DNA of 60,000 bases from Membranipora membranacea (Eukaryota > Bryozoa > Gymnolaemata > Cheilostomatida > Membraniporidae): assembly GCA_914767715.1 (NCBI GenBank), contig OU612070.1, positions 13,411,501 through 13,471,500 on the forward strand. Reading direction: 5' to 3'. The translations under genes and the position numbers were made by a program. Numbering within the stretch: the stretch's first letter is position 1; each line of letters starts with the position of its first letter. Shown piece by piece: positions 49,307-60,000 of the stretch. The notes beneath the pieces were generated by a model. That model made no database searches, had not been told where the DNA came from, and saw only the letters and a list, made by a program, of their open reading frames with translations.

Positions 49307-52300
49307 CTGCATTTTTTTCAGCCAGATCAAATAATAGATTTGCTTCTAACTAACCTCATAAGGAGGAGCAACTCCTGCTCATCCCGAATCTGTAGACCGT
49401 TTGGCTCTGCGGCTTTTTGTTCTCCGTCAGCGTCCGTTTTAATTAGGGCCACTTTTGCTATAAAAAAACATGCCAAACGGCAGCATCGAAAAATTAAATC
49501 TCTGTTGGATTCTTATCAAACTCCGACCAGTTCAAGCTCTTATTGCCCTCATTCAACACGCCGAATATTGGATTCCTCGGATTAACAGGGGGGTCACAAC
49601 GCTGACTTGAAAATCCAAAAATTATACCAAGGGAGGGTATCATGCTTTTTTTTCGGCCAGATCAAAAAATAGATTTGCTTCTAACTAACCTCATAAGGAG
49701 GAGCAACTCCTGCTCATCTCGAATCTGCAGACTGTTTGGCTCTGCGGCTTTTCGTTCTCCGTCAGCGTCCGTTTCAATTAGGGCCACTTTTGCTATAAAA
49801 AAACATGCCAAACGGCAGCATCGAAAAATTAAATCTCTGTTGGATTCTTATCAAACTCCGACCAGTTCAAGCTCTTATTGCCCTCATTCAACACGCCGAA
49901 TATTGGAATCCTCGGATTAACAGGGGGGTCACAACGCTGACTTGAAAATCCAAAAATTATACCAAGGGAGGGTATCATGTTTTTTTTTCGGCCAGATCAA
50001 AAAATAGATTTGCCTCTAACTAACCTCATAAGGAGGAGCAACTCCTGCTCATCCCGAATCTGCAGACCGTTTGGCTCTGCGGCTTTTCGTTCTCCGTCAG
50101 CGTCCGTTTTAATTAGGGCCACTTTTGCTATAAAAAAACAGGCCAAACGGCAGCATCGAAAAATTAAATCTCTGTTGGATTCTTATCAAACTCCGACCAG
50201 TTCAAGCTCTTATTGCCCTCATTCAACACGCCGAATATTGGAATCCTCGGATTAACAGGGGGGTCACAACGCTGACTTGAAAATCCAAAAATTATACCAA
50301 GGGAGGGTATCATGCTTTTTTTTCGGCCAGATCAAAAAATAGATTTGCTTCTAACTAACCTCATAAGGAGGAGCAACTCCTGCTCATCCCGAATCTGCAG
50401 CCCGTTTGGCTCTGCGGCTTTTCGTTCTCCGTCAGCGTCCGTTTTAATTAGGGCCACTTTTGCTATAAAAAAACATGCCAAACGGCAGCATCGAAAAATT
50501 AAATCTCTGTTGGATTCTTATCAAACTCCGACCAGTTCAAGCTCTTATTGCCCTCATTCAACACCCCGAATATTGGAATCCTCGGATTAACAGGGGGGTC
50601 ACAACGCTGACTTGAAAATCCAAAAATTATACCAAGGGAGGGTATCATGCTTTTTTTTCGGCCAGATCAAAAAATAGATTTGCTTCTAACTAACCTCATA
50701 AGGAGGAGCAACTCCTGCTCATCCCGAATCTGCAGACCGTTTGGCTCTGCGGCTTTTCGTTCTCCGTCAGCGTCCGTTTTACTTAGGGCCACTTTTGCTA
50801 TAAAAAAACATGCCACATGGCAGCATCGAAAAATTAAATCTCTGTTGGATCCTTATCAAACTCCGACCAGTTCAAGCTCTTATTGCCCTCATTCAACACG
50901 CCGAATATTGGAATCCTCGGATTAACAGGGGGGTCACAACGCTGACTTGAAAATCCAAAAATTATACCAAGGGAGGGTATCATGCTTTTTTGTCGGCCAG
51001 ATCAAAAAATAGATTTGCTTCTAACTAACCTCATAAGGAGGAGCAACTCCTGCTCATCTCGAATCTGCACACCGTTTGGCTCTGCGGCTTTTCGTTCTCC
51101 GTCAGCGTCCGTTTTAATTAGGGCCACTTTTGCTATAAAAAAACATGCCAAACGGCAGCATCGAAAAATTAAATCTCTGTTGGATTCTTATCAAACTCCG
51201 ACCAGTTCAAGCTCTTATTGCCCTCATTCAACACGGCGAATATTGGAATCTTCGGATTAACAGGGGGGTCACAACGCTGACTTGAAAATCCAAAAATTAT
51301 ACCAAGGGAGGGTATCATGCTTTTTTTTCGGCCAGATCAAAAAATAGATTTGCTTCTAACTAACCTCATAAGGAGGAGCAACTCCTGCTCATCTCGAATC
51401 TGCAGACCGTTTGGCTCAGCGGCTTTTCGTTCTCCGTCAGCGTCCGTTTTAATTAGGGCCACTTTTGCTATAAAAAAACATGCCAAACGGCAGCATCAAA
51501 AAATTAAATCTCTGTTGGATTCTTATCAAACTCCGACCAGTTCAAGCTCTTATTGCCCTCATTCAACACGGCGAATATTGGAATCTTCGGATTAACAGGG
51601 GGGTCACAACGCTGACTTGAAAATCCAAAAATTATACCAAGGGAGGGTATCATGCTTTTTTTTCGGCCAGATCAAAAAATAGATTTGCTTCTAACTAACC
51701 TCATAAGGAGGAGCAACTCCTGCTCATCTCGAATCTGCAGGCCGTTTGGCTCAGCGGCTTTTCGTTCTCCGTCAGCGTCCGTTTTAATTAGGGCCACTTT
51801 TGCTATAAAAAAACATGCCAAACGGCAGCATCGAAAAATTAAATCTCTGTTGGATTCTTATCAAACTCCGACCAGTTCAAGCTCTTATTGCCCTCATTCG
51901 ACACGCCGAATATTGGAATCCTCGGATTAACAGGGGGGTCACAACGCTGACTTGAAAATCCAAAAATTATACCAAGGGAGGGTATCATGCTTTTTTTTCG
52001 GCCAGATCAAAAAATAGATTTGCTTCTAACTAACCTCATAAGGAGGAGCAACTCCTGCTCATCCCGAATCTGCAGACCGTTTGGCTCTGCGGCTTTTCGT
52101 TCTCCGTCAGCGTCCGTTTTAATTAGGGCCACTTTTGCTATAAAAAACATGCCAAACGGCAGCATCGAAAAATTAAATCTCTGTTGGATTCTTATCAAAC
52201 TCCGACCAGTTCAAGCTCTTATTGCCCTAATTCAACACGCCGAATATTGGAATCCTCGGATTAACAGGGGGGTCACAACGCTGACTTGAAAATCCAAAAA

Positions 52301-52320
52301 TTATACCAAGGGAGGGTATC
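49307..52320 (+). repeat. 9-unit segment, copy 1 of the 7701-bp repeat
   Basis: Units at 49307 (start altered to 'tatcctgcattt', 'caaataatag'; 87C>T, 112C>T), 49642 ('agactgtt', 134T>C), 49977 ('atgtttttt', 'gcctctaac', 'caggccaaac'), 50312 ('gcagcccg', 'caccccg'), 50647 ('ttttactta', 'ccacatgg', 'ggatcc'), 50982 ('ttttgtcgg', 'gcacacc', 'cacggcg'), 51317 ('catcaaaaaa', 102T>A), 51652 ('gcaggccg', 102T>A) and 51987 (A6, 'ccctaattc'). All of these variants recur 7701 bp later in the same order. Confidence 0.95.
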
Positions 52321-54326
52321 ATGATTTTTTTTCGGCCAGATCAAAAAATAGATTTGCTTCTAACTAACCTCATAAGGAGGAGCAACTCCTGCTCATAACG
52401 AATCTGCAGACCGTTTGGCTCTGCGGCTTTTCGTTCTCCGTCAGCGTCCGTTTTAATTAGGGCCACTTTTGCTATAAAAAAACATGCCAAACGGCAGCAT
52501 CGAAAAATTAAATCTCTGTTGGATTCTTATCAAACTCCGACCAGTTCAAGCTCTTATTGCCCTCATTCAACACGCCGAATATTGGAATCCTCGGATTAAC
52601 AGGGGGGCACAACGCTGACTTGAAAATCCAAAAATTATACCAAGGGAGGGTATCATGCTTTTTTTTCGGACAGATCAAAAAATAGATTTGCTTCTAACTA
52701 ACCTCATCAGGAGGAGCAACTCCTGCTCATCCCAAATCTGCAGACCGTTTGGCTCTGCAGCTTTTCGTTCTCCGTCAGCGTCCGTTTTAATTAGGGCCAC
52801 TTTTGCTATAAAAAACATGCCAAACGGCAGCATCGAAAAATTAAATCTCTGTTGGATTCTTATCAAACTTCGACCAGTTCAAGCTCTTATTGCCCTCATT
52901 CAACACGCCGAATATTGGAATCCTCGGATTAACAGGGGGGTCACAACGCTGACTTGAAAATCCAAAAATTATACCAAGGGAGGGTATCATGCTTTTTTTT
53001 CGGCCAGATCAAAAAATAGATTTGCTTCTAACTAACCTCATAAGGAGGAGCAACTCCTGCTCATCCCGAATCTGCAGACCGTTTGGCTCTGCGGCTTTTC
53101 GTTCTCCGTCAGCGTCCGTTTTAATTAGGGCCACTTTTGCTATAAAAAAACATGCCAAACGGCAGCATCGAAAAATTAAATCTCTGTTGGATTCTTATCA
53201 AACTCCGACCAGTTCAAGCTCTTATTGCCCTTATTCAACACGCCGAATATTGGAATCCTCGGATTAACAGGGGGGTCACAACGCTGACTTGAAAATCCAA
53301 AAATTATACCAAGGGAGGGTATCATGCTTTTTTTTCAGCCAGATCAAAAAATAGATTTGCTTCTAACTAACCTCATAAGGAGGAGCAACTCCTGCTCATA
53401 ACGAATCTGCAGACCGTTTGGCTCTGCGGCTTTTCGTTCTCCGTCAGCGTCCGTTTTAATTAGGGCCACTTTTGCTATAAAAAAACATGCCAAACGGCAG
53501 CATCGAAAAATTAAATCTCTGTTGGATTCTTATCAAACTCCGACCAGTTCAAGCTCTTATTGCCCTCATTCAACACGCCGAATATTGGAATCCTCGGATT
53601 AACAGGGGGGCACAACGCTGACTTGAAAATCCAAAAATTATACCAAGGGAGGGTATCATGCTTTTTTTTCGGACAGATCAAAAAATAGATTTGCTTCTAA
53701 CTAACCTCATAAGGAGGAGCAACTCCTGCTCATCCCGAATCTGCAGACCGTTTGGCTCTGCGGCTTTTCGTTCTCCGTCAGCGTCCGTTTTAATTAGGGC
53801 CACTTTTGCTATAAAAAACATGCCAAACGGCAGCATCGAAAAATTAAATCTCTGTTGGATTCTTATCAAACTTCGACCAGTTCAAGCTCTTATTGCCCTC
53901 ATTCAACACGCCGAATATTGGAATCCTCGGATTAACAGGGGGGTCACAACGCTGACTTGAAAATCCAAAAATTATACCAAGGGAGGGTATCATGCTTTTT
54001 TTTCGGCCAGATCAAAAAATAGATTTGCTTCTAACTAACCTCATAAGGAGGAGCAACTCCTGCTCATCCCAAATCTGCAGACCGTTTGGCTCTGCGGCTT
54101 TTCGTTCTCCGTCAGCGTCCGTTTTAATTAGGGCCACTTTTGCTATAAAAAAACATGCCAAACGGCAGCATCGAAAAATTAACTCTCTGTTGGATTCTTA
54201 TCAAACTCCGACCAGTTCAAGCTCTTATTGCCCTTATTCAACACGCCGAATATTGGAATCCTCGGATTAACAGGGGGGTCACAACGCTGACTTGAAAATC
54301 CAAAAATTATACCAAGGGAGGGTATC
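52321..54326 (+). repeat. Trimer HOR, two copies (1003-bp period)
   Basis: Units 52321, 52655, 52989 and 53324, 53658, 53992. Shared markers: first units 'ctcataacg' and a lost T in 'gggggcaca'; second units 'cggacagatc', A6 and 'aaacttcgacc'; third units 'cccttattc'. They differ at several sites: 'atgatttt' only at 52321, 'tttcagcc' only at 53324, and 'catcagg' and 'ctctgcagc' only at 52655. 'cccaaatc' is in the second unit of copy 1 but the third unit of copy 2. The copies are more diverged than the other tandem HORs here, so this duplication looks older. Confidence 0.9.
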
Positions 54327-57007
54327 ATGCTTTTTTTTCGGCCAGATCAAAAAATAGATTTGCTTCTTACTAATCTCATAAGGAGGAGCAACTCCTGCTC
54401 ATCCCGAATCTGCAGACCGTTTGACTCTGCGGCTTTTCGTTCTCCGTCAGCGTCCGTTTTAATTAGGGCCACTTTTGCTATAAAAAAAACATGCCAAACG
54501 GCAGCATCGAAAAATTAAATCTCTGTTGGATTCTTATCAAACTCCGACCAGTTCAAGCTCTTATTGCCCTCATTCAACACGCCGAATATTGGAATCCTCG
54601 GATTAACAGGGGGGTCACAACGCTGACTTGAAAATCCAAAAATTATACCAAAGGAGGGTATCATGCTTTTTTTCGGCCAGATCAAAAAATAGATTTTCCT
54701 CTAACTAACCTCATAAGGAGGAGCAACTCCTGCTCATCCCGAATCTGCAGACCGTTTGGCTCTGCGGCTTTTCGTTCTCCGTCAGCGTCCGTTTTAATTA
54801 GGGCCACTTTTGCTATAAATAAACATGCCAAACGGCAGCATCGAAAAATTAAATCTCTGTTGGATTCTTATCAAACTCCGACCAGTTCAAGCTCTTATTG
54901 CCCTCATTCAACACGCCGAATATTGGAATCCTCGGATTAACAGGGGGGTCACAACGCTGACTTGAAAATCCAAAAATTATACCAAGGGAGGGTATCATGC
55001 TTTTTTTTCGGCCAGATCAAAAAATAGATTTGCTTCTAACTAACCTCATAAGGAGGAGCAACTCCTGCTCATCCCGAATCTGCAGACCGTTTGGCTCTGC
55101 GGCTTTTCGTTCTCCGTCAGCGTCCATTTTAATTAGGGCCACTTTTGCGATAAAAAAACATGCCAAACGGCAGCATCGAAAAATTAAATCTCTGTTGGAT
55201 TTTTATCAAACTCCGACCAGTTCAAGCTCTTATTGCCCTCATTCAACACGCCGAATATTGGAATCCTCGGATTAACAGGGGGGTCACAACGCTGACTTGA
55301 AAATCCAAAAATTATACCAAGGGAGGGTATCATGCTTTTTTTTCGGCCATATCAAAAAATAGATTTGCTTCTAACTAACCTCATAAGGAGGAGCAACTCC
55401 TGCTCATCCCGAATCTGCAGACCGTTTGGCTCTGCGGCTTTTCGTTCTCCGTCAGCGTTCGTTTTAATTAGGGCCACTTTTGCCATAAAAAAACATGCCA
55501 AACGGCAGCATCGAAAAATTAAATCTCTGTTAAATTCTTATCAAACTCCGACCAGTTCAAGCTCTTATTGCCCTCATTCAACACGCCGAATATTGGAATC
55601 CTCGGATTAACAGGGGGGTCACAACGCTGACTTGAAAATCCAAAAATTATACCAAGGGAGGGTATCATGCTTTTTTTTCGGCCAGATCAAAAAATAGATT
55701 TGCTTCTAACTAAACTCATAAGGAGGAGCAACTCCTGCTCATCCCGAATCTGCAGACCGTTTGGCTCTGCGGCTTTTCGTTTTCCGTCAGCGTCCGTTTT
55801 AATTTGGGCCACTTTTGCTATAAAAAAACATGCCAAACGGCAGCATCGAAAAATTAAATCTCTGTTGGATTCTTATCAAACTCCGACCAGTTCAAGCTCT
55901 TATTGCCCTCATTCAACACGCCGAATATTGGAATCCTCGGATTAACAGGGGGGTCACAACGCTGACTTGAAAATCCAAAAATTATACCAAGGGAGGGTAT
56001 CATGCTTTTTTTTCGGCCAGATCAAAAAATAGATTTGCTTCTAACTAACCTCATAAGGAGGAGCAACTCCTGCTCATCCCGAATCTGCAGACCGTTTGGC
56101 TCTGCGGCTTTTCGTTCTCCGTCAGCGTCCGTTTTAATTAGGGCCACTTTTGCTATAAAAAAACATGCCAAACGGCAGCATCGAAAAATTAAATCTCTGT
56201 TGGATTCTTATCAAACTCCGACCAGTTCAAGCTCTTATTGCCCTCATTCAACACGCCGAATATTGGAATCCTCGAATTAACAGGGGGGTCACAACGCTGA
56301 CTTGAAAATCTAAAAATTATACCAAAGGAGGGTATCATGCTTTTTTTTCGGCCAGATCAAAAAATAGATTTGCTTCTAACTAACCTCATAAGGAGGAGCA
56401 ACTCCTGCTCATCCCGAATCTGCAGACCGTTTGGCTCTGCGGCTTTTCGTTCTCCGTCAGCGTCCGTTTTAATTAGGGCCACTTTTGCTATAAAAAAACA
56501 TGCCAAACGGCAGCATCGAAAAATTAAATCTCTGTTGGATTCTTATCAAACTCCGACCAGTTCAAGCTCTTATTGCCCTCATTCAACACGCCGAATATTG
56601 GAATCCTCGGATTAACAGCGGGGGTCACAACGCTGACTTGAAAATCCAAAAATTATACCAAGGGAGGGTATCATGCTTTTTTTTCGGCCAGATCAAAAAA
56701 TAGATTTGCTTCTAACTAACCTCATAAGGAGGAGCAACTCCTGCTCATCCCGAATCTGCAGACCGTTTGGCTCTGCGGCTTTTCGTTCTCCGTCAGCGTC
56801 CGTTTTAATTAGGGCCACTTTTGCTATAAATAAACATGCCAAACGGCAGCATCGAAAAATTAAATCTCTGTTGGATTCTTATCAAACTCCGACCAGTTCA
56901 AGCTCTTATTGCCCTCATTCAACACGCCGAATATTGGAATCCTCGGATTAACAGGGGGGTCACAACGCTGACTTGAAAATCCAAAAATTATACCAAGGGA
57001 GGGTATC
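54327..57007 (+). repeat. Monomers with mostly private changes
   Basis: Units at 54327 ('cttcttactaatc', A8, 336 bp), 54663 (T7, 'gattttcctc', 'ataaataaac'), 54997 ('gtccatttt', 206C>T), 55332 ('ggccatatc', 'gttaaatt'), 55667 ('ctaaactc', 'aatttggg'), 56002 ('cctcgaatt', 'aaatctaaa'), 56337 ('acagcggggg', 336 bp) and 56673 ('ataaataaac'). The only marker I see shared by two units is 'ataaataaac' (54663, 56673). This is the non-repeated remainder of the 7701-bp period as far as the window shows. Confidence 0.85.
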
Positions 57008-60000
57008 ATGCTTTTTTTTCGGCCAGATCAAAAAATAGATTTGCTTCTAACCAACCTCATAAGGAGGAGCAACTCCTGCTCATCCCGAATCTGTAGACCG
57101 TTTGGCTCTGCGGCTTTTTGTTCTCCGTCAGCGTCCGTTTTAATTAGGGCCACTTTTGCTATAAAAAAACATGCCAAACGGCAGCATCGAAAAATTAAAT
57201 CTCTGTTGGATTCTTATCAAACTCCGACCAGTTCAAGCTCTTATTGCCCTCATTCAACACGCCGAATATTGGATTCCTCGGATTAACAGGGGGGTCACAA
57301 CGCTGACTTGAAAATCCAAAAATTATACCAAGGGAGGGTATCATGCTTTTTTTTCGGCCAGATCAAAAAATAGATTTGCTTCTAACTAACCTCATAAGGA
57401 GGAGCAACTCCTGCTCATCTCGAATCTGCAGACTGTTTGGCTCTGCGGCTTTTCGTTCTCCGTCAGCGTCCGTTTCAATTAGGGCCACTTTTGCTATAAA
57501 AAAACATGCCAAACGGCAGCATCGAAAAATTAAATCTCTGTTGGATTCTTATCAAACTCCGACCAGTTCAAGCTCTTATTGCCCTCATTCAACACGCCGA
57601 ATATTGGAATCCTCGGATTAACAGGGGGGTCACAACGCTGACTTGAAAATCCAAAAATTATACCAAGGGAGGGTATCATGTTTTTTTTTCGGCCAGATCA
57701 AAAAATAGATTTGCCTCTAACTAACCTCATAAGGAGGAGCAACTCCTGCTCATCCCGAATCTGCAGACCGTTTGGCTCTGCGGCTTTTCGTTCTCCGTCA
57801 GCGTCCGTTTTAATTAGGGCCACTTTTGCTATAAAAAAACAGGCCAAACGGCAGCATCGAAAAATTAAATCTCTGTTGGATTCTTATCAAACTCCGACCA
57901 GTTCAAGCTCTTATTGCCCTCATTCAACACGCCGAATATTGGAATCCTCGGATTAACAGGGGGGTCACAACGCTGACTTGAAAATCCAAAAATTATACCA
58001 AGGGAGGGTATCATGCTTTTTTTTCGGCCAGATCAAAAAATAGATTTGCTTCTAACTAACCTCATAAGGAGGAGCAACTCCTGCTCATCCCGAATCTGCA
58101 GCCCGTTTGGCTCTGCGGCTTTTCGTTCTCCGTCAGCGTCCGTTTTAATTAGGGCCACTTTTGCTATAAAAAAACATGCCAAACGGCAGCATCGAAAAAT
58201 TAAATCTCTGTTGGATTCTTATCAAACTCCGACCAGTTCAAGCTCTTATTGCCCTCATTCAACACCCCGAATATTGGAATCCTCGGATTAACAGGGGGGT
58301 CACAACGCTGACTTGAAAATCCAAAAATTATACCAAGGGAGGGTATCATGCTTTTTTTTCGGCCAGATCAAAAAATAGATTTGCTTCTAACTAACCTCAT
58401 AAGGAGGAGCAACTCCTGCTCATCCCGAATCTGCAGACCGTTTGGCTCTGCGGCTTTTCGTTCTCCGTCAGCGTCCGTTTTACTTAGGGCCACTTTTGCT
58501 ATAAAAAAACATGCCACATGGCAGCATCGAAAAATTAAATCTCTGTTGGATCCTTATCAAACTCCGACCAGTTCAAGCTCTTATTGCCCTCATTCAACAC
58601 GCCGAATATTGGAATCCTCGGATTAACAGGGGGGTCACAACGCTGACTTGAAAATCCAAAAATTATACCAAGGGAGGGTATCATGCTTTTTTGTCGGCCA
58701 GATCAAAAAATAGATTTGCTTCTAACTAACCTCATAAGGAGGAGCAACTCCTGCTCATCTCGAATCTGCACACCGTTTGGCTCTGCGGCTTTTCGTTCTC
58801 CGTCAGCGTCCGTTTTAATTAGGGCCACTTTTGCTATAAAAAAACATGCCAAACGGCAGCATCGAAAAATTAAATCTCTGTTGGATTCTTATCAAACTCC
58901 GACCAGTTCAAGCTCTTATTGCCCTCATTCAACACGGCGAATATTGGAATCTTCGGATTAACAGGGGGGTCACAACGCTGACTTGAAAATCCAAAAATTA
59001 TACCAAGGGAGGGTATCATGCTTTTTTTTCGGCCAGATCAAAAAATAGATTTGCTTCTAACTAACCTCATAAGGAGGAGCAACTCCTGCTCATCTCGAAT
59101 CTGCAGACCGTTTGGCTCAGCGGCTTTTCGTTCTCCGTCAGCGTCCGTTTTAATTAGGGCCACTTTTGCTATAAAAAAACATGCCAAACGGCAGCATCAA
59201 AAAATTAAATCTCTGTTGGATTCTTATCAAACTCCGACCAGTTCAAGCTCTTATTGCCCTCATTCAACACGGCGAATATTGGAATCTTCGGATTAACAGG
59301 GGGGTCACAACGCTGACTTGAAAATCCAAAAATTATACCAAGGGAGGGTATCATGCTTTTTTTTCGGCCAGATCAAAAAATAGATTTGCTTCTAACTAAC
59401 CTCATAAGGAGGAGCAACTCCTGCTCATCTCGAATCTGCAGGCCGTTTGGCTCAGCGGCTTTTCGTTCTCCGTCAGCGTCCGTTTTAATTAGGGCCACTT
59501 TTGCTATAAAAAAACATGCCAAACGGCAGCATCGAAAAATTAAATCTCTGTTGGATTCTTATCAAACTCCGACCAGTTCAAGCTCTTATTGCCCTCATTC
59601 GACACGCCGAATATTGGAATCCTCGGATTAACAGGGGGGTCACAACGCTGACTTGAAAATCCAAAAATTATACCAAGGGAGGGTATCATGCTTTTTTTTC
59701 GGCCAGATCAAAAAATAGATTTGCTTCTAACTAACCTCATAAGGAGGAGCAACTCCTGCTCATCCCGAATCTGCAGACCGTTTGGCTCTGCGGCTTTTCG
59801 TTCTCCGTCAGCGTCCGTTTTAATTAGGGCCACTTTTGCTATAAAAAACATGCCAAACGGCAGCATCGAAAAATTAAATCTCTGTTGGATTCTTATCAAA
59901 CTCCGACCAGTTCAAGCTCTTATTGCCCTAATTCAACACGCCGAATATTGGAATCCTCGGATTAACAGGGGGGTCACAACGCTGACTTGAAAATCCAAAA
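57008..60000 (+). repeat. 9-unit segment, copy 2 of the 7701-bp repeat (cut by window end)
   Basis: Units at 57008, 57343, 57678, 58013, 58348, 58683, 59018, 59353 and 59688, each 7701 bp after its counterpart at 49307-51987, with the same private variants. Reading the marker sites, I found no difference after about 49391/57092. The left edge of identity lies inside the first unit: the start differs ('tatcatgc' and 'ctaaccaacc' here) while 'ctgtagacc' is shared. The window ends inside the ninth unit, before its last ~23 bases. Confidence 0.95.

Larger units (their letters stand above)
1..60000 (+). repeat. Satellite DNA array, ~335-bp monomer, 179 unit starts
   Basis: The same ~335-bp sequence is repeated head-to-tail without interruption through the window. 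Unit starts (A of 'tatcATGC') run from 100 to 59688. Of 178 start-to-start distances, 139 are 335 bp, 29 are 334, 3 are 333, 6 are 336 and one is 322. No inverted units, no inserted element and no unique stretch is seen. Monomers differ from the consensus at only a few bases each, so the array is strongly homogenised. Hand-counted consensus composition is about 44% GC, with an AT-rich 3' part and A/T tracts (T8, A6, A7, A5). CpG is not depleted. The size is about twice a 167-bp nucleosome repeat, as known for many centromeric or pericentromeric satellites; that function is an inference here. The family is not one I can name. Confidence 0.98.

Noticed and set aside
790-59899. Reverse-strand 63-codon open frames in some monomers
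   Set aside because: They appear only where a 1-bp indel changes the register on that strand, and they overlap the forward frame. They are by-products of the repeat.
100-59990. Repeated forward open frames of about 81, 92 or 100 codons, one per monomer
   Set aside because: They are copies of one satellite frame. Stops, frameshifts and lost start codons occur in roughly a quarter of units, type-defining changes are mostly amino-acid altering, and the 100-codon forms are simply 1-bp indel read-throughs. No recognisable protein family or domain is seen.
1-60000. CRISPR array
   Set aside because: The units are contiguous 335-bp repeats with no unique spacers between short repeats.
1-60000. Transposon-derived tandem repeat or inserted mobile element
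   Set aside because: No terminal repeats, target-site duplications, transposase or reverse-transcriptase fragments are seen, and no interruption of the 335-bp register exceeds 13 bp. A distant transposon origin of the monomer cannot be excluded by eye.
1-60000. Near-identical blocks as assembly duplications
   Set aside because: Kept as real because copies carry distinguishing substitutions (e.g. 246, 1339, 1757 in the first block; the start of the unit at 49307) and whole-monomer differences. The 1340-bp block is the one I could not clear this way.

Overview
The whole window is one satellite DNA array. A monomer of about 335 bp is repeated head-to-tail from base 1 to base 60000, always in the same orientation. 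The window starts and ends inside monomers, so no flank is visible and the array is longer than 60 kb. I see no gene, RNA gene, transposon, CRISPR array or unique sequence. Counting units from the A of the recurring 'tatcATGC', I place 179 unit starts, at 100 to 59688. The 178 start-to-start distances are 139 x 335, 29 x 334, 3 x 333, 6 x 336 and 1 x 322 bp. The hand-counted consensus is about 44% GC with 15 CpGs per unit, close to random expectation. The organism is probably a eukaryote, since a uniform >60 kb satellite is typical of centromeric or heterochromatic DNA. Undepleted CpG hints at a genome with little CpG methylation, such as many invertebrates. I do not recognise the family.

The array is not uniform inside. 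Linked variant sites define monomer types that recur in fixed order, giving a nested higher-order repeat (HOR) structure. Offsets below count from the A of ATGC as 1. Layout: (i) 1-5453, two tandem copies of an 8-monomer, 2677-bp unit. (ii) 5454-13158, a mosaic of short cassettes. (iii) 13159-44617, a domain built on an 18-type order (T1 to T18): a leading hexamer at 13159, copy I at 15166 (17 units), copy II at 20857 (28 units, internally expanded), shorter derivatives at 30233-33582, then a bridging block, a second hexamer at 36586 and copy III at 38592 (all 18 types). The stretches 10.5-20.8 kb and 34.9-44.6 kb are a large, roughly 24-kb-displaced duplication of each other. (iv) 44618-49306, a transition to near-consensus monomers. 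(v) 49307-60000, a 23-monomer, 7701-bp repeat whose second copy starts at 57008 and is cut by the window end.

Key of types: T1 112C>T,131T>C; T2 62G>C,183A>T,193T>A; T3 103G>A and T8 tract shortened to T7; T4 5T>A,104C>T, one G lost in 'aaacggcagc', 260T>C; T5 123A>T,131T>C; T6 consensus; T7 58A>G,127T>G; T8 'gaaaaaacatacaaac'; T9 229A>T; T10 78C>T,206C>T; T11 119C>T,260T>C,264G>T; T12 116C>G,306A>G; T13 2T>G,127T>G; T14 1A>G,'ggcaagatc',128C>T; T15 97G>T,119C>T,'cgaaagatt',260T>C,264G>T; T16 119C>T,307A>G; T17 'ctgttcatcc','cagaatcg'; T18 285G>A.

There are no cooperating genes. Each monomer carries a 92-codon open frame, but its variation looks neutral and I treat it as non-coding. The biology of interest is how the array evolves (unequal crossover, conversion, nested duplication) and whether it is centromeric.
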